The position numbers and the translations under genes were made by a program. Positions 28,518 through 35,904 of a DNA stretch of 64,000 nucleotides are shown one piece after another. The stretch comes from Asticcacaulis sp. MM231 (GTDB lineage Bacteria; Pseudomonadota; Alphaproteobacteria; Caulobacterales; Caulobacteraceae), in NCBI RefSeq assembly GCF_964186625.1, contig NZ_OZ075110.1, positions 358,501 through 422,500 on the forward strand. Direction: 5' to 3'. Position 1 is the first letter of the stretch. Each line of letters opens with the position of its first letter. The notes under the pieces are model-generated. The model made no database searches. It saw only the letters and a program-made list of their open reading frames with translations, and was not told the DNA's origin.

Positions 28518-31235
28518 ATGTTACAATCGGCCACGCTCGCAGACCGCCTGTTACTAACCGCAGCGCCACTCGCCGTGGGACTGGCCGTCATGCTGTCGCC
28601 GATGGCCGCACAGGCCGCGACGCCAGACGCGTGCACGAGCGCGCCTTGCGCCTTTCTCGACAAAAACCTGACACCGGAAGCGCGCGCCCGCGATCTCGTC
28701 AAGCGCATGACGCTTGAGGAAAAAGCGGCGCAGATGCAGGACAATGCGCCGGCCATTCCGCGCCTCGGCCTGAAGCGCTATGGCTGGTGGAACGAGGTGC
28801 TGCACGGCGTTGCCCGTGCCGGTTCCGCCACCGTCTATCCGCAAGCCATCGGCCTGGCCGCCACCTGGGACGCACCGCTGATGGACCGTATCGGCGACGC
28901 CATCGCCACCGAAGGCCGCGCCAATCACAACGCCGCCCTGAAACGCGATCCTTCCGGCACCGATCGCTATTTCGGCGTCAATTACTGGTCGCCCAACATC
29001 AATATCTTCCGCGATCCGCGCTGGGGCCGGGGCCAGGAAACCTATGGCGAAGACCCTTACCTGACCGGCCATGTGGCGACCCGCTTCATCCACGGCATCC
29101 AGGGCGATGATCCGCTCTATTACAAGGGCATCGCCACACCGAAGCACTTCGTCGTCCATTCCGGACCGGAACCCTTGCGCCACGGCTTCAATGTCGATGT
29201 GTCGCCGTTCGATCTCGAAGACACCTATACGCCCGCCTTCCGCGCCGCCATTGTCGATGCCAAGGCGGATTCGCTGATGTGCGCCTATAACGCCATCGAT
29301 GGCGCGCCGGCCTGCGGCAGCCCCTTGCTGCAAAACCTGCTGCGCGACGACTGGGGCTTCAAGGGCTTTGTCGTCACCGACTGCGATTCCATCGATGATA
29401 TGTTCACCGGCCACAAACTCTATCCCGATGCGGCGGCCGCTTCGGCAGCGGCGGTCAAGGCCGGTTCCGATCTTGACTGCGGCCCGACCTATCAGGCCCT
29501 GCCCGACGCCGTAAAGCGCGGTTTGTTGACGGAAGCCGATATGGACCGTTCGCTGGAACGCCTGATGGCGGCGCGCATCCGCATGGGTCTGATCGACGGC
29601 GGCGTCTATGATCAGATTCCGGCCAGCGCCATCAATTCAACGGCGCATAGGGCTCTGGCGCTCGAAGCCGCAGAAAAAGCCATGGTGCTTTTAAGTAATC
29701 CTAAGGGCGTGCTGCCGCTCAAAGGGTCGGAGCGCATCGCCGTCATCGGGCCCAATGCCGATCTGCTGCAAAGCCTTGAAGGCAACTATACCGGCGCGCC
29801 GGTCGATCCGTCCTTCCCGCTCCGTGCCCTGCGCCGGGCTTTCGGCGCGGACAAGGTGACCTATGCCGCCGGTGCACCGTTGATCGACGGCATGCGGATG
29901 CCGGTGCCGGAAACCTTCCTGAAACCGACGGCCGATAGCTCAGCGCAGGGCTTAAAGGGCGAGTATTTCGACAACACGAGCTTTGATGGCGCGGCGAAGA
30001 TAAGCCGCATCGATCCGGTCATCAATTTCGACTTCTATCGCACAGCACCCGAAGGCATGAAGCCGCTGGGCTTTTCGATCCGCTGGACCGGCGTCATCAC
30101 CCCGCCGGTGGCGGGCGCCTACAAACTTGGCTTCCGTATGTCCGCGCCGCGTCAGGGCCAGCCCCTGCCCGACGTCAAGGTGTGGGTGGACGGCAAGCTG
30201 GTGGTAACGCCCGAGCTGTCACAAGCCGCCGGCAAGGACCAGGCCTTCTGCGGCGACGCCTGCGCCAAGCCACCGATGGCGCCGGTGGATATCACCTTCA
30301 CCGACACCAAACCGCATGACATCCGCATCGATTACGTCCGCGCCGTCGAGGACCGCGCCCTGTCGCTGGACTGGATAGCCCCCACGCAGCCGCTGGTCGC
30401 CGCCGCGGTCGAGGCGGCCAAGGCCAGCGATGTCGTGGTGGCCTTTGTCGGCCTGTCGCCCGATCTCGAAGGCGAAGAGATGGCGGTCAACTATCCCGGC
30501 TTCTCCGGCGGCGACCGCACCAGTCTGGCCCTGCCGGCCGCGCAAAAAGCGATGCTTGAAGCGGTCAAGGCGACGGGCAAGAAACTGGTCGTCGTCTATA
30601 TGACCGGCGGGCCGGTCTCCGATCCGTGGGTTGAGAAAAACGCCGATGCCGTCCTGCAGGCCTGGTATCCCGGTCAGGCCGGCGGCGAGGCCATCGCCAA
30701 TACCCTGCTCGGCAAGAACAATCCGGCCGGCCGCCTGCCCTACACCATCCACCGTGATGTCGCCGATCTGCCGCCTTTCGAAGACTACGCAATGGCCAAC
30801 CGTACCTATCGCTATTTCAAGGGGCCGGTGATGTACGCCTTCGGCCACGGCCTGAGCTACACAACGTTCGCTTACGACAAGCCGGCCTTGTCCGGGACCG
30901 CGATCAACGCCGGTGACGGCGTCAAGGCCCGCGTGATGGTGCGTAATTCAGGTCAGCGTGATGGCGATGAGGTGGTGCAACTCTATGTCACCAAGCCGGG
31001 CGATACAGCCAGACCAGTGCTGGCGGGTTTTTCGCGTGTGCATTTGAAAGCCGGCGCCTCGCAAAGCGTGACGCTCGATCTCGACGCCCGCGCCCTCTCG
31101 CAGGTCGACAACGCCGGCGCCCGCAAGGTCTTGCCCGGTCATTATGTCATCTATCTTGGCGGCGGCCAGCCGGATGACGTCAAGACGGTATCGGCGGAGC
31201 TAGTGGTCAGCGGCGAGAGCAAGCTGCCGAAATAG
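28518..31235 (+). CDS. GH3 family beta-glycosidase with PA14 insert (intact)
   Basis: 905 residues with a signal peptide (to about 34, ending AAQA). The N-terminal barrel includes YGWWNEVLHGVARAGSATVY and PNINIFRDPRWGRGQETYGE. The nucleophile Asp lies in KGFVVTDCDSIDDMF. The second domain begins EKAMVLLSNPKGVLPLKG, is interrupted by a PA14 domain (GLKGEYFDNTSFDG onward), and is followed by a C-terminal Fn3-like domain ending in VIYLGGGQP. It is clearly a paralogue of the frameshifted GH3 at 11866-14449, with the same domain order and TDCD motif. As with that gene, beta-xylosidase is a plausible activity among GH3 options. It ends 6 bp from the convergent kinase gene with no obvious terminator between them. 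Confidence 0.93.
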   Translation: MLQSATLADRLLLTAAPLAVGLAVMLSPMAAQAATPDACTSAPCAFLDKNLTPEARARDLVKRMTLEEKAAQMQDNAPAIPRLGLKRYGWWNEVLHGVARAGSATVYPQAIGLAATWDAPLMDRIGDAIATEGRANHNAALKRDPSGTDRYFGVNYWSPNINIFRDPRWGRGQETYGEDPYLTGHVATRFIHGIQGDDPLYYKGIATPKHFVVHSGPEPLRHGFNVDVSPFDLEDTYTPAFRAAIVDAKADSLMCAYNAIDGAPACGSPLLQNLLRDDWGFKGFVVTDCDSIDDMFTGHKLYPDAAAASAAAVKAGSDLDCGPTYQALPDAVKRGLLTEADMDRSLERLMAARIRMGLIDGGVYDQIPASAINSTAHRALALEAAEKAMVLLSNPKGVLPLKGSERIAVIGPNADLLQSLEGNYTGAPVDPSFPLRALRRAFGADKVTYAAGAPLIDGMRMPVPETFLKPTADSSAQGLKGEYFDNTSFDGAAKISRIDPVINFDFYRTAPEGMKPLGFSIRWTGVITPPVAGAYKLGFRMSAPRQGQPLPDVKVWVDGKLVVTPELSQAAGKDQAFCGDACAKPPMAPVDITFTDTKPHDIRIDYVRAVEDRALSLDWIAPTQPLVAAAVEAAKASDVVVAFVGLSPDLEGEEMAVNYPGFSGGDRTSLALPAAQKAMLEAVKATGKKLVVVYMTGGPVSDPWVEKNADAVLQAWYPGQAGGEAIANTLLGKNNPAGRLPYTIHRDVADLPPFEDYAMANRTYRYFKGPVMYAFGHGLSYTTFAYDKPALSGTAINAGDGVKARVMVRNSGQRDGDEVVQLYVTKPGDTARPVLAGFSRVHLKAGASQSVTLDLDARALSQVDNAGARKVLPGHYVIYLGGGQPDDVKTVSAELVVSGESKLPK

Positions 31236-31241
31236 CTGTCG

Positions 31242-32222
31242 TTAAGACGCCGTTACGGGCCGGGCGAGCGCGTGCAGGAATTCCGGACGCACTGCGCCCA
31301 GCGATTTACGCTCGGCGAAGATCACCGACCCGATCGCCGGCGAATAGAGCGGCGCCCGCACATCGTACATCATCGAGAAGCTGTTGAGGTGCCGGCGGAA
31401 GGGCTCCAGAATAAGCGCCCCACAGCGGAACACGCCGCCCGAATAGGACAGGGCAACAGGTTCATCGGCGCCATAGTGGAGGTTAAGGCGGATGGCGTCG
31501 ACGATGGCGGCCAGTTCGTAACCGGCGCAATCGAAGATGCGCAACGCTACGCGGTCGCCCTGCTCCGCCGCCTCTGCCACAAGTTTCGACATGGCGGCGA
31601 TACGATCGCGTGATGGCGCTTCACGCCCAAAGACATGGCCGCAGATATCAAGATCGTTTTTCAGATCCATGGCCTGCATGAAGATATCGTAGAGCGGCCC
31701 TTTGGCCAGGCGGCCATCGCCCATGCGTGAAAAGGCGTTTAAGCCCGAAATCGCGATCCAGTGCGCCGAACCCTCATCCGAGAAAACCTCGCCCCAGCCG
31801 CCACCGCGCGCCGAAATGCCTTTTCGTTCGCCATAACCGATCGAGCCCGTGCCGGCGACGATATTGATACCGTCGGCACCGCCGAGCGAACCGGCCCAGC
31901 CGCAGATCATGTCATTGCCACAGGTGTAACGGTGATGGCCGAGCACGGCTTCGGGCACCACATCGAGCATGGCCTCGGCGGTCGAATCCTCGCCATAGGC
32001 CGGCAAACCAAAAAAGGCATGGTCGACGTCGGCCGCCGTGGCGCCCACTTGCTCAAGCACGGCATGAACACCCTGTGACAACAGTTCATGCAAGCCATCA
32101 AAGCCGATCTGGATATAGTAGCTTGTGCCGGTCTGATGGCTGGCGACGACACGCCCACCCTGATCGACCAGAACGAATTCCGTCTTGGTGCCACCACCAT
32201 CAACGCCGAGAAGATAGCCCAT
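31242..32222 (-). CDS. BadF/BcrA-type N-acetylhexosamine kinase
   Basis: About 326 residues in the ASKHA fold. The chosen ATG at 32222 gives MGYLLGVDGGGTKTEFVLVD, whose DGGGTKT is the phosphate-1 motif. GTGSIGYGERKGISARGGGW is the phosphate-2/adenosine region, with GEVFSDEGSAHWIA after it. The longer open frame to 32273 has no better start and would read through a hairpin repeat. The family phosphorylates N-acetylglucosamine or related amino sugars using ATP in the cytoplasm. Placed last in an operon with agaS and a gatZ/agaZ homologue, it is most likely the GalNAc kinase (AgaK role). Its ribosome site (GGAAAGCG) falls within the arm of the repeat at 32225-32268. Confidence 0.8.
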   Translation of the reverse strand: MGYLLGVDGGGTKTEFVLVDQGGRVVASHQTGTSYYIQIGFDGLHELLSQGVHAVLEQVGATAADVDHAFFGLPAYGEDSTAEAMLDVVPEAVLGHHRYTCGNDMICGWAGSLGGADGINIVAGTGSIGYGERKGISARGGGWGEVFSDEGSAHWIAISGLNAFSRMGDGRLAKGPLYDIFMQAMDLKNDLDICGHVFGREAPSRDRIAAMSKLVAEAAEQGDRVALRIFDCAGYELAAIVDAIRLNLHYGADEPVALSYSGGVFRCGALILEPFRRHLNSFSMMYDVRAPLYSPAIGSVIFAERKSLGAVRPEFLHALARPVTAS

Positions 32223-32224
32223 AA

Positions 32225-32268
32225 GCGCTTTCCAAAAAGTGTGACGCCCTTTTTGGATCAAAAAGCGC
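32225..32268. repeat. Imperfect inverted repeat related to the element at 1712-1752
   Basis: The arms 32225-32239 and 32249-32268 pair with a 5-nt bulge. On the opposite strand to the first copy it shares the core AAAAGTGTGACGC and the GCGCTTT...AAAGCGC ends. Stem changes are compensated (TCCAAAAAG with CTTTTTGGA here versus TTCGAAAAG with CTTTTCGAA there). It lies between agaS and the kinase and includes the kinase's ribosome-binding site, so the structure could limit its translation. Confidence 0.65.
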
Positions 32269-32282
32269 ACCACTAAAGTGTC

Positions 32283-33452
32283 CTATACTACCCCAGTTCG
32301 TGAAATCCGCACGCCCTGCACCACGCGATTGACCGTGCCCGACGTATTGGGCTTATCCGGCGTCAGCTTGTGGTTTAGGGCCTCCTGGAAGGCGAAGATC
32401 TGCGGTCCGATGATATAGGGGAAAAGCAGATCGGTATCATCCGCCGTTTCCAAGCCATGGATGCGCACCGTATCGGCGGCCTCGACGCCGACACCGTCCT
32501 GCCCCGTGATGGCGATGACGCGAGCGGCGTCATTGTCCTTGCGCAGTTCATCGAGCAGGTCGGCATCGTAACAGCGCGTATAGGCGTTGTTGGAAAAGAA
32601 CACGACAACGAGGGTCTTGGCATTGACGATCGTCTTCGGTCCATGGCGGAAGCCGAGCGGCGAGTCGAACATCGTGACGCGCGCGCCATTGGTCAGCTCC
32701 AGCAGTTTGAGGCCAGATTCGCGCGCCAGGCCTTGGAAAATATGGCTGCCGAGATAGACGATGCGCTCATAGCCCTGCGAGGCCGCCGTCTTCATCATAA
32801 CGGTGTAGTCGTTGATCGCGCCTTGGGTGGCGGAGGCGATCGCTTCGATGCGGCCTTGCATGGCGTCGATGCCAGAGAAGACGGCCAGGCCCGCATACAT
32901 CATGCAGGAGAAGCTCGACGTCATGGCGAAGCTGCGATCGTGGGTGGCGTCGGGCAGCAGGATGGTCAGGCCTTTCGAACCCTTGCCATAGCCGGCGAGC
33001 GCGCCATCGGCGTTGCAGGTGATGACGAGGTGATGCAGGTCGGTGACGAAACGGTCGGCCAGTTCGACAGCGGCAACGCTTTCGGGGCTATTGCCCGAAC
33101 GGCCAAAGGAGACCAGAAGCGTCGGCGTATCGCTCTCGAAATAAAGCTGAGGCGCACAAGAGAAATCAGTCGTCGGGATCGCCTCGACGCGCTGTTTCAG
33201 CCTTGCCGACAGCGCAGGGGCCAGGCAGTCACCGATAAAGGCTGAGGTGCCGGCGCCGGTCAAGACGATGCGGACCTTGCGGGCCAGCAAGGGGGCGAGG
33301 AAGGTTTCGATCTCTTTTTGCTGCGCCACCAGCAGGCCTTGTGTCTGGCGCAACATCTCCGGCTGTTGTTCGATCTCACGCGCCGTCCACAGGCCACCCA
33401 GCTTTTCCAGAGTGGTTTCATCCAGGCCCAAACGGGCGACTGTCTCAGGCAT
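32283..33452 (-). CDS. agaS: AgaS: SIS-domain galactosamine-6-phosphate deaminase/isomerase
   Basis: 389 residues with two SIS domains. The first has VLTGAGTSAFIGDCLAPALS and LLVSFGRSGNSPESVAAVEL, the sugar-phosphate loop. DRSFAMTSSFSCMMYAGLAV is strongly typical of AgaS. The second domain has IVYLGSHIFQGLARESGLKL and FDSPLGFRHGPKTIVNAKTL. The known reaction is conversion of galactosamine-6-phosphate to tagatose-6-phosphate with release of ammonia. The ATG overlaps the stop of the upstream gatZ-like gene by 8 bp, showing tight coupling in the order gatZ/agaZ-agaS-kinase. It acts in the cytoplasm. Confidence 0.9.
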   Translation of the reverse strand: MPETVARLGLDETTLEKLGGLWTAREIEQQPEMLRQTQGLLVAQQKEIETFLAPLLARKVRIVLTGAGTSAFIGDCLAPALSARLKQRVEAIPTTDFSCAPQLYFESDTPTLLVSFGRSGNSPESVAAVELADRFVTDLHHLVITCNADGALAGYGKGSKGLTILLPDATHDRSFAMTSSFSCMMYAGLAVFSGIDAMQGRIEAIASATQGAINDYTVMMKTAASQGYERIVYLGSHIFQGLARESGLKLLELTNGARVTMFDSPLGFRHGPKTIVNAKTLVVVFFSNNAYTRCYDADLLDELRKDNDAARVIAITGQDGVGVEAADTVRIHGLETADDTDLLFPYIIGPQIFAFQEALNHKLTPDKPNTSGTVNRVVQGVRISRTGVV

Positions 33453-34755
33453 AAATCAACTCCAGGGCACTTACAGTTTCAGGGGTACAGGCAGCGTAAT
33501 AGGCATCAAGCGTGGCGCCGATATGCGCGATGACCAGATGTTCCGGTGTCAGCTTCAGCCCGCCATCGCGGATAATAGCATAGGCGTCGGGCAAATACTG
33601 ACTGACCAATGCCAGGGGTGGCGCGCTGCGCGTCAGGTTTTTGAACATCACCTCTTGCGCGGCGGTGATCTGGCCGTCCGGCCAGTAATAGCGGATGCGG
33701 TCCGACAGGCTGTATTGCAGGTCGAACCGCAGATCAGCGCCGGTGGCGTGATAATACTTGGTCCAGTTCTTTGGCTCGGCCTTCATGCGCTCGACAACGA
33801 CATCGCGGAAACCGGACTGTTGCTCAGGCACGATCCACTCGCGCTCGATCGCGTCGAGCGCCCACAGGGCTTCACGCAAGGCGAAGGTGACACCGGGCCC
33901 CACCTTCAGAACAGCGAAATGATCCTCCACCAGTTGTTTCAGCGCCTTCGGCGTCTGGTAATCGGTCGAATGCGCCTCAAAGACAAGCGTATCGAGCTTA
34001 TCGAGCGCATGGCTGAGCTTGACGGCCTTGGCGCGATCATAGTCGATGACCTTGTGGTGATCGAACTCGACGCCCGGCTGAACGACGGTGGCGATGACAC
34101 GTGGCCAGGCCTGATTGAGGCCCAGTTCAGCGAAGATAGCCTTGTGGGCGTTGATCGTGACGAGCGCCGCTTCGGGCGTGGTGACTTCCAGCTCTGGCAG
34201 GTCTTCGTGTGCGCCACCGGGTACCGGCACTTCGGTACCGATGACGTAGACGGGGGCTTCGCCACCGACGCGCTGGTGGGTTGTTTCGGCGATCGCGATC
34301 AGACGCGCCGCACGACGGGCGATCGTATCTTCCGGCAGCGGCACCGGATCATCGGCGCACGACATCGAGCAATCGGCGTGGATCTTGCGGAAACCGGCGG
34401 CGACATAGGCCTCAATCAGAACCTCGGCCTTGAGCATGGCCTCATCGGCGGACAGGTGGGTCCACGGGTTCGGGCCGAGGTGGTCACCACCCAGCACGAT
34501 ACGGTCACGCGACAGGCCGATACGATCAGCTATGGCGTAAACGAAGGCGACGAAATCGGCCGGCTGCATGCCAGTGTAGCCGCCGTCCTGATTGACCTGG
34601 TTGCAGGTCGCTTCGATCAGAGTGATATCGGCGCCGACCTTGAGGGCATGGGCAAAGCTTGCCTCAACCACAAGCGGATGGGCCGAACATACCGACGTTA
34701 TGCCAACGGCCTTGCCAGCCTTGTGCCTGGCGACCAGATCGAGCATGGCCTTCAT
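33445..34755 (-). CDS. GatZ/KbaZ/AgaZ family protein of tagatose-6-phosphate metabolism
   Basis: 436 residues, full length for the family: AVGITSVCSAHPLVVEASFA, TLIEATCNQVNQDGGYTGMQ, IVLGGDHLGPNPWTHL, FRKIHADCSMSC and YVIGTEVPVPGGAHED are all family signatures. In enteric bacteria GatZ/KbaZ supports the tagatose-1,6-bisphosphate aldolase; in Aga gene sets of other proteobacteria the homologue AgaZ has been proposed to act as a tagatose-6-phosphate kinase. No aldolase catalytic subunit (GatY/KbaY) or PfkB-type kinase is present in this window. The start has a clear AAGGA site. It is the first gene of an operon with agaS, and a DeoR-type operator candidate lies at 34828-34851 upstream. Confidence 0.87.
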   Translation of the reverse strand: MKAMLDLVARHKAGKAVGITSVCSAHPLVVEASFAHALKVGADITLIEATCNQVNQDGGYTGMQPADFVAFVYAIADRIGLSRDRIVLGGDHLGPNPWTHLSADEAMLKAEVLIEAYVAAGFRKIHADCSMSCADDPVPLPEDTIARRAARLIAIAETTHQRVGGEAPVYVIGTEVPVPGGAHEDLPELEVTTPEAALVTINAHKAIFAELGLNQAWPRVIATVVQPGVEFDHHKVIDYDRAKAVKLSHALDKLDTLVFEAHSTDYQTPKALKQLVEDHFAVLKVGPGVTFALREALWALDAIEREWIVPEQQSGFRDVVVERMKAEPKNWTKYYHATGADLRFDLQYSLSDRIRYYWPDGQITAAQEVMFKNLTRSAPPLALVSQYLPDAYAIIRDGGLKLTPEHLVIAHIGATLDAYYAACTPETVSALELIYA

Positions 34756-34827
34756 GGGATATCCTTACGAAGAGGAATGGGTGTTGCGCCGACCCTAGCG
34801 CTTTGACGACAACAACGCAATCAAAAC

Positions 34828-34851
34828 AATGAAAACGAAACATGCAAAATG
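34828..34851. promoter_or_regulatory. Candidate DeoR/AgaR operator upstream of the gatZ-agaS-kinase operon
   Basis: The site contains ATGAAAACGAAACATGCAAA. It shares the AAAACGAAA core and an AT-rich right flank ending in AATG with sites at 38088-38105 (minus strand) and 51153-51171. It lies about 75 bp before the gatZ/agaZ start. Assignment to the DeoR protein encoded at 50199 is inference from the shared motif; this copy is the least similar of the three. Confidence 0.5.
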
Positions 34852-34973
34852 ATCTTTTTGCCGAAAAACGTCCCTGCATCCGGCAAGAAAGGTTACAAAA
34901 AGAAATAACAGACACAAAAGGCCGGCCTTGGGGGAACAAGACCGGCCTCACGCAGCACAGGAAGGAAAAGGAC

Positions 34974-35894
34974 TCAGGCCGCCAAAGCCAGCAAGGCAGA
35001 GGCGATCACCGCCAGAACAAGACCGACGATCTTCAATTCCCCGGGAATGACATTGGCGACGATGAGCGAAATGACCGCGGTCACCAGCGGGCCACCCGCA
35101 TTGGTCAGCGGCGCCACCACGATAGCCTTGCCATAGCGAAAGGCAAAGACAAGGCAGAGCGCGCCGATGGCATTGAGAATCTGGATACTCGCCGCCAGCC
35201 AGGGACCATCGAGGCCGAAATTGATCGGCTTGGAGACGTCCGTCATCATAAGGGCGACCGGAATCAGCATCAGGCCGGTCAGCATCATGTAGAAGAAGAT
35301 GCTCTCGCCGGTCATGGAGTTGTTGGCCAGCTTCATGAAATAGGCCTGCACGCCCCAGCACGCCATAATGATCAGGGCGAGCGGGAACCACACCCCGCCG
35401 TTCATGAAGGAAAAGCCCTTATCGGGCGAGAAGTCGAACATCGGCAGAGCGATCAGGGCCAGCACAACACCGAGCAGGCCAAGCTTCGTTGTCCGTTCTT
35501 TGAGGAACAGGGCCGACATCAGGATGGTGACGAGCGGCGACAACGAAATCACCGGAAAGATCAGATAGGCCGGCCCCGTATTGACGGCATAGAACAGCAC
35601 CATCTGGCCGCCGGCGCCCAAAAGCCCGATAACAAGACCGTAGAGGATGGCGCGCGGAGTATGATCGAGCTTCCAGCCGGCCTTCCACAACACGTAGAGC
35701 GCCGGCAGGATCATGGTCAGGGCCCAGACGCAGTAGGTCAGGGTTTCCGGGAAGCCGCGTTGCGCCGAAATGCCGGTAAAGGCGCCCCAGACGCCCCACA
35801 AACCCACCACGCCGAGTGCGTAGATCAGCCAGCGCTTGCCGTGGGTCGTCACGGGTGTTGCAGAGGATGCGCCTTCCGGCATGGGCTCGTTCAT
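34974..35894 (-). CDS. DMT-superfamily (EamA/GRP-like) inner-membrane permease, probable sugar uptake
   Basis: 306 residues, about ten hydrophobic segments. The first is IYALGVVGLWGVWGAFTGIS and later ones include GLLGAGGQMVLFYAVNTG and LIIMACWGVQAYFMKLANNS. The pattern is that of the glucose/ribose-porter branch of the drug/metabolite superfamily. The internal duplication is typical (two halves of five helices). The start has an AAGGGGGA ribosome site. The gene lies 10 bp downstream of the GH36 alpha-galactosidase on the same strand. With no ABC, PTS or MFS sugar transporter in the window, it is the best candidate for bringing the released galactose or GalNAc across the inner membrane; the substrate is inferred. 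Confidence 0.75.
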   Translation of the reverse strand: MNEPMPEGASSATPVTTHGKRWLIYALGVVGLWGVWGAFTGISAQRGFPETLTYCVWALTMILPALYVLWKAGWKLDHTPRAILYGLVIGLLGAGGQMVLFYAVNTGPAYLIFPVISLSPLVTILMSALFLKERTTKLGLLGVVLALIALPMFDFSPDKGFSFMNGGVWFPLALIIMACWGVQAYFMKLANNSMTGESIFFYMMLTGLMLIPVALMMTDVSKPINFGLDGPWLAASIQILNAIGALCLVFAFRYGKAIVVAPLTNAGGPLVTAVISLIVANVIPGELKIVGLVLAVIASALLALAA

Positions 35895-35904
35895 CTTATC
35901 CCCC

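Noticed and set aside
33247..34806. Plus-strand open frame of 519 codons opposite gatZ/agaS
   Set aside because: It crosses two genuine genes antisense, has no ribosome site or recognisable domain, and is a codon-bias artefact.
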